Below are positions 1 to 5,622 of a stretch of 39,649 bases of DNA, one piece after another (position 1 is the stretch's first letter; each line of letters starts with the position of its first letter). The notes below the pieces were generated by a model that worked only from the letters and a program-made list of their open reading frames with translations, did no database searches and had not been told where the DNA came from. Origin of the DNA: Candidatus Pacearchaeota archaeon (lineage in GTDB: Archaea > Nanobdellota > Nanobdellia > UBA10117 > JAFCGI01). The stretch is taken from the NCBI GenBank assembly GCA_017608235.1, contig JAFCGI010000010.1, forward strand, positions 1 to 39,649. The letters are read 5' to 3'. Both the position numbers and the translations under genes were made by a program.

Positions 1-107
1 CCACATATTTCTGTAATAAAGTCTTCTTCAAGAACTTCGGCTTTAATTATTTGCCTTGCTAATTTTACTCTTTTTAAAACTCCTTTTAATATAATATCTT
101 TTAACAT
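1..107 (-). CDS. Truncated copy of small hypothetical protein (same gene as 39427-39642)
   Basis: The ATG at 105-107 opens a minus-strand frame that runs off the left end after about 35 codons. It is identical to the first half of the 71-residue protein at 39427-39642, and joining the ends restores one gene. It should not be counted as a separate gene. The start is preceded by an AT-only leader with no Shine-Dalgarno sequence, like the two genes next to the right-hand copy. Confidence 0.85.
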   Translation of the reverse strand, partial: MLKDIILKGVLKRVKLARQIIKAEVLEEDFITEIC

Positions 108-114
108 ATAATTT
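1..114. repeat. Left copy of 114-bp terminal direct repeat
   Basis: Bases 1-114 are identical to 39536-39649. A gene that is complete at the right end (39427-39642) is cut off here. The simplest reading is a circular or circularly permuted genome reported with an assembly overlap, so one copy is redundant. A genuine short terminal repeat is possible but less likely, because the repeat covers part of a coding sequence and ends just past its start codon. Confidence 0.9.
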
Positions 115-124
115 ATTGTTAATT

Positions 125-160
125 AGAGGGGGTAGAATAGTTATCTAAACCACCCCCTTT
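125..160 (-). promoter_or_regulatory. Intergenic stem-loop after a stop codon
   Basis: A nine-pair stem joins 125-133 (AGAGGGGGT) to 152-160 (ACCCCCTTT), with one G-U type pair and an 18-nt loop. It begins four bases past the stop codon at 164-166 and ends 18 bases before the next start at 107. No U-tract follows on the minus strand, so it is not a classical intrinsic terminator. Its loop side resembles the hairpin at 1256-1285: both contain GGTGGTTTA next to the G-run. Confidence 0.7.
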
Positions 161-163
161 GTT

Positions 164-406
164 TTATTTTGCACCCCATTCTTTCAATTTTAGTTGCTCT
201 TTGATACATTGTTTTCTGCCAATTATTCCACAGCGGTACTTACACAATGATATACCTACTCTTTTGCCCTTTTTAAGTATAATTATCTTGGTATATCTCC
301 CACATTTTTCCTCTAATGGGAAACTACAACAAAGTGGTTCTAAAATCTCTGGGTAGAATAACAAGCAGTTATCTAATTTCCGTTTCTTTTTCTTAAATAT
401 TCTCAT
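164..406 (-). CDS. Small basic cysteine-containing hypothetical protein
   Basis: The 80-residue protein begins with a lysine/arginine-rich stretch (residues 2-11) and carries seven cysteines in the order C, CC, C, C, C, C. This could bind a metal, although no standard zinc-finger spacing stands out. The start overlaps the stop of the HNH gene at 403 in an ATGA, and an AGGAGGG Shine-Dalgarno sequence lies inside the end of that gene, so the two are translationally coupled. It is the last gene before the circle junction in the early operon. I do not recognise a family. Confidence 0.7.
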   Translation of the reverse strand: MRIFKKKKRKLDNCLLFYPEILEPLCCSFPLEEKCGRYTKIIILKKGKRVGISLCKYRCGIIGRKQCIKEQLKLKEWGAK

Positions 407-762
407 TTTTCTCCCTCCTTTAACCTGTGATAGCGGTTCTTAAATACTTTTGGCTTATCCCAGCCATTCTTCTTCATAAAACCAATACTTCTCATCTGTG
501 GCGGTGCTTCTGTTTTCTGAAGTTGTTGAATAATATTCAGTAAAAAATCTATGTTGTCATCAAGCATTTCATCGTGGACTATTCTCTCACATCTTTTACA
601 TAGTATTGCTATATTTTCTTTAGCACCTGTTCCTCCTAATCTTCTCGGTTTTTTGTGATGTTTAACTAAATCTTTAGTAGTTCCACAGAATAAACATCTT
701 CTCTCTTTCGCCATTTTCTTTAATACCTTGCCTTTGACTTTTCTTTTCTTTCGCTTCTTCAT
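403..762 (-). CDS. HNH endonuclease-like protein
   Basis: The protein has a very basic N-terminus followed by a compact HNH/zinc-ribbon module: CLFC, then KHHKKP with the catalytic-type HH pair, then an asparagine-containing stretch and a second CKRC pair with a following histidine. HNH enzymes nick or cut DNA using one metal ion. A GTG at 771 would extend the frame by three codons, but the AGGAGGTG Shine-Dalgarno overlaps that GTG, so the ATG at 760-762 is preferred (119 residues). The gene is coupled to the next through an ATGA overlap. It may be a packaging-associated HNH nuclease or a free-standing homing-type enzyme. Its position far from the terminase favours the latter. Confidence 0.8.
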   Translation of the reverse strand: MKKRKKRKVKGKVLKKMAKERRCLFCGTTKDLVKHHKKPRRLGGTGAKENIAILCKRCERIVHDEMLDDNIDFLLNIIQQLQKTEAPPQMRSIGFMKKNGWDKPKVFKNRYHRLKEGEK

Positions 763-767
763 TTTTA

Positions 768-792
768 TCACCTCCTATTTAGTTTTTAATTT
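768..792 (-). promoter_or_regulatory. Duplicated Shine-Dalgarno leader, copy 1
   Basis: Twenty-five bases here are identical to 1859-1883. On the minus strand the block ends in AGGAGGTGA, a near-perfect Shine-Dalgarno sequence, 5-6 bases before the start codon. The exact duplication ahead of two unrelated genes (HNH nuclease and HAD phosphatase) suggests a mobile or copied translation-initiation cassette. It also decides the start codon in both genes. Confidence 0.8.
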
Positions 793-806
793 ACTTAATA
801 ATTCTC

Positions 807-899
807 TTTTGGGGAAATATAGGTAGAGATAATCGTCATTATCTCCTTACCGTGCTTCTGTTGCCTCACGGCAGGACTTGTTCTATTATTCCCCCAAAA
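807..899 (-). ncRNA. Multibranched structured leader (candidate cis-regulatory RNA)
   Basis: The closing stem pairs TTTTGGGG (807-814) with CCCCAAAA (892-899) and may extend through AATA/TATT. Inside it are two local hairpins: an eight-pair stem GAGATAAT/ATTATCTC (826-833 with 838-845, loop CGTC) and a five-pair stem CCGTG/CACGG (850-854 with 867-871). The element fills the gap between the stop region of the 886-1236 gene, with which it overlaps, and the HNH gene start. No U-tract follows. It could be a leader control element or an RNA stability or processing structure. I do not match it to a known riboswitch. Confidence 0.5.
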
Positions 900-1236
900 A
901 AGAACTATTTATATTTAATAAACTTTTTATATCTTCAAATGAAACAATTGCTCTATCTGCTAATTTTTTTAATTGTTCTTTTTCTTTGTTTGTTAAAAAT
1001 CTCTCATATCCAATAGAATTAAATGGATATTGACTACGACACAATTGACTTCTTAAAAGATAGTTCTCCGTTTCCAATTGATTATTGCGAGATTTAACCA
1101 TACCATAATCCCAATATGGACTTATTGGAGGAGGGGTTATTAAAGAAGATACATTAGTCTCAGGAATTTGACCCATAATAAAACCTATTATGAATACTAC
1201 TATACCTATAATTATTCCTATAATTATTGTTGTCAT
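886..1236 (-). CDS. Small membrane-anchored hypothetical protein
   Basis: The 116-residue protein opens with a strong hydrophobic segment (about residues 3-23, rich in Ile, Gly and Val) that fits a single N-terminal transmembrane anchor. A proline-rich linker and a polar, possibly helical C-terminal domain follow (about residues 50-110). Small anchored early proteins of phages often affect the host envelope or exclude other phages, but nothing here proves that. The start has an AT-rich leader with no Shine-Dalgarno sequence. A G/C hairpin lies directly upstream at 1256-1285. Confidence 0.65.
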   Translation of the reverse strand: MTTIIIGIIIGIVVFIIGFIMGQIPETNVSSLITPPPISPYWDYGMVKSRNNQLETENYLLRSQLCRSQYPFNSIGYERFLTNKEKEQLKKLADRAIVSFEDIKSLLNINSSFLGE

Positions 1237-1255
1237 ATATTTATATTTTATTTAG

Positions 1256-1285
1256 GAGGGGCAGTCGTTTGTTAAACCACCCCTC
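1256..1285 (-). promoter_or_regulatory. Intergenic stem-loop after the HAD gene
   Basis: A six-pair stem (GAGGGG/CCCCTC, 1256-1261 with 1280-1285) encloses an 18-nt loop. It starts one base after the HAD phosphatase stop codon and ends about 20 bases before the next ATG. No U-run follows on the minus strand. It resembles the 125-160 hairpin in stem composition and in the GGTGGTTTA sequence on the 5' side of the loop. Confidence 0.65.
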
Positions 1286-1286
1286 A

Positions 1287-1853
1287 TTAGTTTGGTTGCA
1301 TTCCCTTCAATATTGTGTGAATATCGTTCCAATCGTTAGCCCGATAGCCGAATGGATATTTAAGATTATAATCCTGTGTATAGCAGATAGTTGCTAAGCA
1401 TTGTTCTCTTAAAGCGAATAATACTCTGGATTCATCGTCGATTATTACATCGGGACATTCTAACACTGCTATTTCCAGCTTTCTTAAATGGGCATCTTTC
1501 CTATCCACAAAGATTAAGTCGCCGTAAGGCATTTTATTTAATCCCAGAGAATAGGCAGTTGCTTCTTCTAATGCTGGATTTCTTGCTGTGCAATACAATA
1601 TCTCGTTCTTAGGATTTCTCATAAATATCCTCAAGACTTCTCTTGCTCCTTTATATGCTTTAAGTTCGGCATAAAATTGGTCGTTTTGGAACATTTGCAT
1701 TGTCCACTTTCCTGATTTTGTCCTCCAGTAAGAGTCATCTTTATCTTTTAGTGCTTCCCAATCTAACTCTTTGCCGAATAGTGCTTTGTGTAATATATCT
1801 ATTTCGTGATATGTTGGGAATAAAGTTCCATCAAGGTCAATCATTATCAGCAT
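1287..1853 (-). CDS. HAD-family phosphatase (5'-nucleotidase-like)
   Basis: The N-terminus has the HAD motif I D-L-D-G-T (Asp6 nucleophile and Asp8 general acid/base, counted from the chosen start). Motif II is the threonine in YCTARN near residue 89, a lysine-rich motif III region lies near 119-125, and motif IV is the Asp pair in VIIDDE near 139-140. The 188-residue size matches small soluble HAD enzymes such as 5'(3')-deoxyribonucleotidases. It probably dephosphorylates nucleotides or another small phosphate ester; the substrate is not visible. A GTG nine bases upstream is rejected because it lies inside the AGGAGGTGA Shine-Dalgarno sequence, so the ATG at 1851-1853 is used. It sits in the early operon near a nucleotide-pool protein (2375-2698). 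Confidence 0.8.
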   Translation of the reverse strand: MLIMIDLDGTLFPTYHEIDILHKALFGKELDWEALKDKDDSYWRTKSGKWTMQMFQNDQFYAELKAYKGAREVLRIFMRNPKNEILYCTARNPALEEATAYSLGLNKMPYGDLIFVDRKDAHLRKLEIAVLECPDVIIDDESRVLFALREQCLATICYTQDYNLKYPFGYRANDWNDIHTILKGMQPN

Positions 1854-1858
1854 ACTTT

Positions 1859-1883
1859 TCACCTCCTATTTAGTTTTTAATTT
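1859..1883 (-). promoter_or_regulatory. Duplicated Shine-Dalgarno leader, copy 2
   Basis: This block is identical over 25 bases to 768-792. The AGGAGGTGA lies about five bases ahead of the ATG of the HAD phosphatase and rules out the in-frame GTG as start. Confidence 0.8.
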
Positions 1884-1895
1884 TCTCTCTCAAGA

Positions 1896-1954
1896 GTAGG
1901 GCTGAAAAAGTATGAGAAGAATCTTTAGTCGAGACCCAAAAAGGTCAGCCCTAC
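1896..1954 (-). promoter_or_regulatory. Ten-base perfect inverted repeat in the HAD gene leader
   Basis: GTAGGGCTGA (1896-1905) pairs exactly with TCAGCCCTAC (1945-1954) across a 39-base loop. The element occupies the space between the stop of the upstream small gene (1973) and the duplicated Shine-Dalgarno leader. No U-tract follows. It belongs to the set of strong stem-loops placed between early genes and may insulate messages or mark processing sites. Confidence 0.65.
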
Positions 1955-1972
1955 ACTTCAAAAAATAAATTA

Positions 1973-2227
1973 TTAAAGTTTTAATTTTCTAATCTTTTTT
2001 ACTGCTCCACAAGGGATAAATTCTAAGTGTAAAAATGGCATAGAATCTGGGTCATCTTGTTTTCCCATAGAAAGAATAATAAAATTCTTATCTTTTTTAA
2101 TAAAATACCCTATTATTTCACAAGCAATATCATTTTTTAAACCATCTTTAATATCTTCTTCATTACTCCAACCACTCTTTCTAAAAGCATCAATCCAAGT
2201 TATTAAAATTTTGTCTCCTTTTTTCAT
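1973..2227 (-). CDS. Small hypothetical protein
   Basis: The 84-residue protein starts MKKGDKILITW and is a mix of predicted strands and charged turns, compatible with a small beta-barrel, but I do not recognise a family. The start has the recurrent AT-only leader ending AATAAAAATATG and no Shine-Dalgarno sequence. That leader is shared with the starts at 7251 and 7437. Codon use and spacing agree with the neighbouring early genes. Confidence 0.65.
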   Translation of the reverse strand: MKKGDKILITWIDAFRKSGWSNEEDIKDGLKNDIACEIIGYFIKKDKNFIILSMGKQDDPDSMPFLHLEFIPCGAVKKIRKLKL

Positions 2228-2246
2228 ATTTTTATTTTTTAAATTC

Positions 2247-2369
2247 CTATTTTTTCCCTAATTTATTATGTCTTCGTTGACGCTCTGCTTCTGTTCTTGG
2301 GCGACCTGCTCTCCTTTGTCCTGCATTGCCATTGCGAAGACCTGTTCCTTTTTTTGGTAATTTTGCCAT
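2247..2369 (-). CDS. Very small basic protein (40 aa)
   Basis: The ATG at 2367-2369 opens a 40-codon frame ending at 2247-2249. The product is rich in Arg, Lys, Gly and Asn, with a central GRPR and a C-terminal QRRHNK stretch, so it may bind nucleic acid. It fills the gap between 1973-2227 and 2375-2698 with only a few bases on either side, which supports it as a real gene of the operon. No family is recognised. Confidence 0.6.
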   Translation of the reverse strand: MAKLPKKGTGLRNGNAGQRRAGRPRTEAERQRRHNKLGKK

Positions 2370-2374
2370 ATTTT

Positions 2375-2698
2375 TTATTTTAATATCTCGTAAAGGTATC
2401 CCATTGTATTGAATAGAATACCACATAATGCTTTTTCTTTTCCTTCTCGGCTTTTATATCCTCTATGTTCTAACCATAAATCCATAAAATGTCTTGTAAG
2501 GGACTTCATATAAACTTCTTTACTCATTCCCTTTTGCCAGTTATCACTTGCTCTTAACTTTCCATCTGCTTGTTGGCGATGAAAGTGCATATACTGGGCA
2601 TACCTTTGTAATACTATTGGGCTTAAAAATCCTTCTAAATCATATTTTCCATCTTCTGTATCTCTTGTTGCTCCTGTTTTAAATTGACGGATTTTCAT
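2375..2698 (-). CDS. dATP/dGTP diphosphohydrolase N-terminal-domain protein (DUF5664-like)
   Basis: The 107-residue protein contains the signature order of this phage family: TGATRDTEDGKYD near the start, then EGFLSP.VLQRYA.YM, HR.QADG, SDNWQKG and SLTRHFMDLW. By homology to the dATP/dGTP diphosphohydrolase N-terminal family (formerly DUF5664) it may act on deoxynucleotide pools. Related MazG-type enzymes in other phages help exclude or replace normal purines. No PurZ or DatZ partner is visible here, so a modified-base pathway is not supported. The start overlaps the stop of a 54-residue gene in an ATGA. Confidence 0.75.
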   Translation of the reverse strand: MKIRQFKTGATRDTEDGKYDLEGFLSPIVLQRYAQYMHFHRQQADGKLRASDNWQKGMSKEVYMKSLTRHFMDLWLEHRGYKSREGKEKALCGILFNTMGYLYEILK

Positions 2699-2859
2699 AT
2701 ATGCTTTATTATTTTTTTGAAATTCTTATTCATTTTTTCTATCTCCCCTATTATCTCTTTCTTAATCTCTTCTTTTTGCTCTTTTAAATACCTTCTACAA
2801 TCATTGTTTTTTTTGGCAACTAATTGTTTTGTTAATTTTATATATTCCTTATTAGTCAT
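2695..2859 (-). CDS. Small lysine-rich helical protein (54 aa)
   Basis: The frame from the ATG at 2857-2859 to a TGA at 2695-2697 overlaps the next start by ATGA, a strong sign of coupled translation. The product is almost wholly charged and helical (many Lys and Glu), starting MTNKEYIKL and ending in a Lys-rich tail. It may be a coiled-coil or nucleic-acid-associated protein. The tandem hairpins at 2895-2946 lie about 36 bases upstream of its start. Confidence 0.6.
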   Translation of the reverse strand: MTNKEYIKLTKQLVAKKNNDCRRYLKEQKEEIKKEIIGEIEKMNKNFKKIIKHI

Positions 2860-2894
2860 AATGTATAGATTTATCTTTATTTTGTATAGATTTC

Positions 2895-2946
2895 AACCTG
2901 TTCCATTTTTGCACAGGTTCAGTATGTTCCATTTTTGCACATACTG
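2895..2946 (-). ncRNA. Tandem hairpins with identical loops on different stems
   Basis: The first hairpin pairs AACCTG (2895-2900) with CAGGTT (2914-2919). The second pairs CAGTATG (2920-2926) with CATACTG (2940-2946). Both enclose exactly the same 13-base loop, read on the minus strand as TGCAAAAATGGAA. Different stems around an identical loop are what selection on a loop-binding partner would produce. As DNA, the same bases form a 17-base direct repeat with a 26-base period. The element is the leader of the 2695-2859 gene. A CsrA-like ANGGA motif is present in each loop, but any binding partner is a guess. Confidence 0.6.
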
Positions 2947-2993
2947 ATTTCGTCTAAATATCCTATGTGGCGTAACCTTTAGTTTATTGCTCA

Positions 2994-3161
2994 TTAATAT
3001 ATAAACCACGAACTAATAATAACTGCAAACATAACTAAGATTAAACTTGCTAAGATATTTTGATTCATTACTACTTCTAAGGCCGATATTGTTCCTACTA
3101 TTATTAGGGCAAAGATTAACATTCCTTTGTCCATATTCTCGTTTTTAAATATTGGTTTCAT
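2994..3161 (-). CDS. Small two-helix membrane protein (55 aa)
   Basis: The longer frame begins at 3251, but that start lies inside the upstream phosphoesterase gene and the frame then crosses a perfect hairpin. The ATG at 3159-3161, ten bases after the hairpin, is more likely. The product has a short charged N-terminus and two hydrophobic segments (about residues 14-31 and 36-54), which fits a small integral membrane protein. Its function is unknown; holin-like or host-membrane roles are possible, but it lies outside the lysis cluster. Confidence 0.55.
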   Translation of the reverse strand: MKPIFKNENMDKGMLIFALIIVGTISALEVVMNQNILASLILVMFAVIISSWFIY

Positions 3162-3171
3162 AAGTTTAGGT

Positions 3172-3204
3172 GAGAGAGCATAGAGGTCGTGGCTACGCTC
3201 TCTC
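3172..3204 (-). promoter_or_regulatory. Intergenic stem-loop after the phosphoesterase gene
   Basis: An eight-pair perfect stem (GAGAGAGC 3172-3179 with GCTCTCTC 3197-3204) is topped by an inner TAG/CTA pairing. It begins seven bases after the phosphoesterase stop and ends ten bases before the preferred start of the small membrane protein. No U-tract follows, so it is not a standard terminator. Confidence 0.65.
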
Positions 3205-3210
3205 TTTGTT

Positions 3211-4056
3211 TTAATATCTCTTACCACTTGGGGCAATAAACTTTCCATCAAATATAGAAATTACAGGGAACAAGCTAAAGATTTTTTTAGTAAAATAGAA
3301 TACCAGAAAACCATTTACCCAAGAGTGAGGTCTATTTCTCATAAAGTCAGGATTCATCTCGCAACCACAGGGCAAGGACATTCCAGTATGGGGTTCATTT
3401 TCCACTGGTGTTATCTTGGCATATGTCTGAGGACTATGAACATGACCATATACTACATTCTTTTCGTAGACATTAACTGTCTTTTTGGCGTGTGCCTGAT
3501 TTGTATATTGTCCGTGGATAAAATAAACCTTACCAACCTTGGCGTATTCGCCATATTTATATACTTCCCAGCCTCTTTCTTTTAGGTGCAGATTATTCTC
3601 AATCTCCCAGTATCCTTCTCCTCCTCGTTCTTTATCAATAGCAAGTTCTACCCAATCTTCGTGATTACCATTCAACCAAATTTTTCTACAATCTTTGGGA
3701 AGGGCTTTTTCTAATGGGTCAAGCATATCCTTTTTAAATTCAGTATATTCAGCGAGTATTCTTTTCCCCTCCATCTTCCTTTCTCTTTTCTTTTCTTTCA
3801 TCCAATGGTCAATAGCATCAAAATTCATATTATCTCCACCAAAAACAAATACATCAGGTTTTTTCTTTCTAACAAGTTTCAGAAAGTTTTTCCAAAGAGG
3901 TCTATTGTGGTGAGGATGGTGTGCATCATAATATGCTAATCCTGTTTTTTGTAATACTGTCATTTCTTTCATCTCCTTTCCTTTTTTAATTTTTAATTTA
4001 CCTTTCTTACGACCTTCTTCTTTTTCTTTTAGCATATTTTCTTTCAGCCTTTTCAT
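3211..4056 (-). CDS. Calcineurin-like metallophosphoesterase
   Basis: The 281-residue protein carries the ordered metal-binding motifs of this superfamily: D-x-H (Asp44, His46), GGD (Asp75), GNHE (130-133), a histidine in FIHGQ (near 176) and GHVH (near 205). These enzymes use two metal ions to cleave phosphomono- or diesters, including nucleic acids and nucleotides. The N-terminal 30 residues are extremely Lys-rich. The start overlaps the stop of the upstream HNH gene (TAATG). In a phage early operon it may process DNA ends, RNA ends or nucleotides; the sequence does not say which. Confidence 0.85.
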   Translation of the reverse strand: MKRLKENMLKEKEEGRKKGKLKIKKGKEMKEMTVLQKTGLAYYDAHHPHHNRPLWKNFLKLVRKKKPDVFVFGGDNMNFDAIDHWMKEKKRERKMEGKRILAEYTEFKKDMLDPLEKALPKDCRKIWLNGNHEDWVELAIDKERGGEGYWEIENNLHLKERGWEVYKYGEYAKVGKVYFIHGQYTNQAHAKKTVNVYEKNVVYGHVHSPQTYAKITPVENEPHTGMSLPCGCEMNPDFMRNRPHSWVNGFLVFYFTKKIFSLFPVISIFDGKFIAPSGKRY

Positions 4057-4622
4057 TATTTACTATCTAAAAATTCTTCTAATTGTTCTTTTGTATTATT
4101 CCTACGACCATATATTTTATGGAATAAATCATGACATTTTTTGCAAAAAGTGATTCCATTATCTATAGCAAAGCGTAATTCTGGATATTCGGCAAAGTTT
4201 TTAATATGATGAGAATGTAAATAAATCGCTTTACCTTTCTCACTCATTGATCCACATTTTTGACAAGTCCAAGCATCTCTTGCAAACACTGCCTCTCTCC
4301 ATAAACGGATTTCTATACTACTTCTTATTTTATGATTTTCTGGAGTAATTCCTCCTTTAAAATTAGGATTATCTTTACCTGTCGGAAAACTATAAGCATT
4401 TGCTGGTTTTGGATGTCCTATATGAGAATCCCTTAACTTCTGTATCATTTTTTCTGGTAAGTATTTATCTTGCCAATAATGAGCATTATTCTTTTTAATC
4501 TTCTTTTTATGTTCTTCGGATAAAGGTATCCCCTTGAGTTTCTTTCTTATTTTCTCTCTTGTTTCTTGAGAAGTTTTATGTCCCTTAACAAATCTTCCCT
4601 TTTTATCTCTTTCTTTTTCCAT
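4056..4622 (-). CDS. Homing-type HNH endonuclease with NUMOD3-like repeats
   Basis: The N-terminal third has two NUMOD3-like DNA-binding helices (SQETREKIRKKLKG and LSEEHKKKIKK), followed by a GKDNPNFKGG turn typical of free-standing phage HNH nucleases. The C-terminal half has the zinc/HNH core: CQKCG, HSHHIKNF with the catalytic histidines, an asparagine and FCKKCH. It probably makes a site-specific nick or cut that promotes its own spread. It is inserted between the phosphoesterase and the 3D-domain gene with almost no spacing. The protein at 19899-20558 has the same architecture, suggesting related mobile genes. Confidence 0.85.
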   Translation of the reverse strand: MEKERDKKGRFVKGHKTSQETREKIRKKLKGIPLSEEHKKKIKKNNAHYWQDKYLPEKMIQKLRDSHIGHPKPANAYSFPTGKDNPNFKGGITPENHKIRSSIEIRLWREAVFARDAWTCQKCGSMSEKGKAIYLHSHHIKNFAEYPELRFAIDNGITFCKKCHDLFHKIYGRRNNTKEQLEEFLDSK

Positions 4623-4623
4623 T

Positions 4624-5106
4624 TTACTCTATCAACTTATAATATACAATTTCTTCAGTTTGCCGACCAAACTCTTTGGCCTCCTCAATATCAAACATTA
4701 AAATATCAAAATGTTCACAACCATATCTCTTGTTCATTCTATCCTGAACCTCAAGAGATTTACCACCTATTTTAACTTCTGTGCCAAATGGTAAACAATT
4801 ATTTGCTACATATCCCTCTTTAACCTTTTTACCCGAAGCAGTTATATCTGGCGTTGAATCACACTGCCACCAGACAGGATTGTATGCTGACAGACTTGCT
4901 AATACTTTATGTTCTGTGAACATATATGGTGGCGCTTGTGCTATTAAATAACTACTTAAATTATATTCAACCTTTTCTTCTGGCACTCTTGCAAAAGCTA
5001 TAAACAATAATGACGCTATGATAATTAATATACAAGATACAATCCAGATAGCCATTGCTTTTTCTGGGTGTATCCATTCTAATGGCGGCTCTTCTTGTTT
5101 AGACAT
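4624..5106 (-). CDS. Membrane-anchored 3D-domain protein (putative cell-wall enzyme)
   Basis: One hydrophobic helix (about residues 17-39) anchors the protein. The C-terminal part (about 78-148) matches the 3D domain, named for its three aspartates, of the RlpA/MltA-like double-psi beta-barrel class: DITASGKKVKEG, LPFGT, VQDRMN and HFDI followed by a FGRQ end, with Asp122, Asp134 and Asp139 candidates. Such domains occur in lytic transglycosylases and cell-wall-associated proteins. An anchored 3D protein in the early region, away from the amidase/holin lysis genes, may remodel peptidoglycan or act after superinfecting entry. Confidence 0.75.
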   Translation of the reverse strand: MSKQEEPPLEWIHPEKAMAIWIVSCILIIIASLLFIAFARVPEEKVEYNLSSYLIAQAPPYMFTEHKVLASLSAYNPVWWQCDSTPDITASGKKVKEGYVANNCLPFGTEVKIGGKSLEVQDRMNKRYGCEHFDILMFDIEEAKEFGRQTEEIVYYKLIE

Positions 5107-5130
5107 AAGTTTTTTATTTATCTTTTGCCT

Positions 5131-5619
5131 TTATCTTAAAACATTTTTAATAAAACTCTTTTCTTTTTCTTCTTCTCTAATTTTCATAATACGATTTTTT
5201 AATATAGCAGAATCTATTCTTTCTCTTTTAGCTTTTAGTTTGATTAAGTTTTTGCCTTCCCGGACTGAAAAATTAACCATTTTAGTATCTCCCCTTTGAT
5301 TCTCTTTGGTGTCTTTTATCTCATTAGGATCAAACTTATAAAAGTATCCTGACTTCTGAATATACATTACAATGTATTTCTTTTCAAAAATGGCTTTGGT
5401 CCAAATCTTTTTAGATACACTTACCACATCACCATAGGTGTCTTTCTTTGCTACTAAATAGAAATCATCTATCCTATTACTAATTATACCATACTTATCG
5501 CTGATTTGTGTCAATATGTGTGGATAATGAAATACTTTTTCAAAGATTAGCATTGCCTCATCTAATATGCTTCTGCTTCCGAATTTTATCTTGGTATTTT
5601 TGAATGATTCTTTAAACAT
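5131..5619 (-). CDS. Hypothetical early protein (162 aa)
   Basis: The protein is a mixed alpha/beta sequence with a hydrophobic strand centre (KYIVMYIQ near residue 83), followed by a Lys/Arg/Glu-rich helical C-terminal third. No catalytic motif is convincing. It lies directly downstream of the cytosine methyltransferase gene (four-base gap), so it could be its partner, for example a cognate nuclease or accessory protein, but a PD-(D/E)XK signature is not visible. No family is recognised. Confidence 0.65.
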   Translation of the reverse strand: MFKESFKNTKIKFGSRSILDEAMLIFEKVFHYPHILTQISDKYGIISNRIDDFYLVAKKDTYGDVVSVSKKIWTKAIFEKKYIVMYIQKSGYFYKFDPNEIKDTKENQRGDTKMVNFSVREGKNLIKLKAKRERIDSAILKNRIMKIREEEKEKSFIKNVLR

Positions 5620-5622
5620 ATA

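Noticed and set aside
2375-2698. A 2-aminoadenine (Z) genome pathway.
   Set aside because: Only the diphosphohydrolase-type domain is present. No PurZ-like adenylosuccinate synthetase, DatZ or DNA polymerase was found.
2895-2946. A minimal CRISPR-like array (two 17-base repeats).
   Set aside because: There are only two repeats, the spacer is nine bases, and the bases around each repeat form its own stem. A pair of hairpins explains the pattern better.
2684-2947. An 87-codon plus-strand frame rich in Phe, Ile and Ser.
   Set aside because: It is the complement of AT-rich Lys/Glu-coding sequence of the 54-residue gene, as are most plus-strand frames of this genome, and has no promoter or leader.
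4624-5106. A virion or lysis-cassette transglycosylase.
   Set aside because: The 3D domain is clear, but the gene lies in the early operon with a membrane anchor and far from amidase and holin. A lysis role cannot be assumed.
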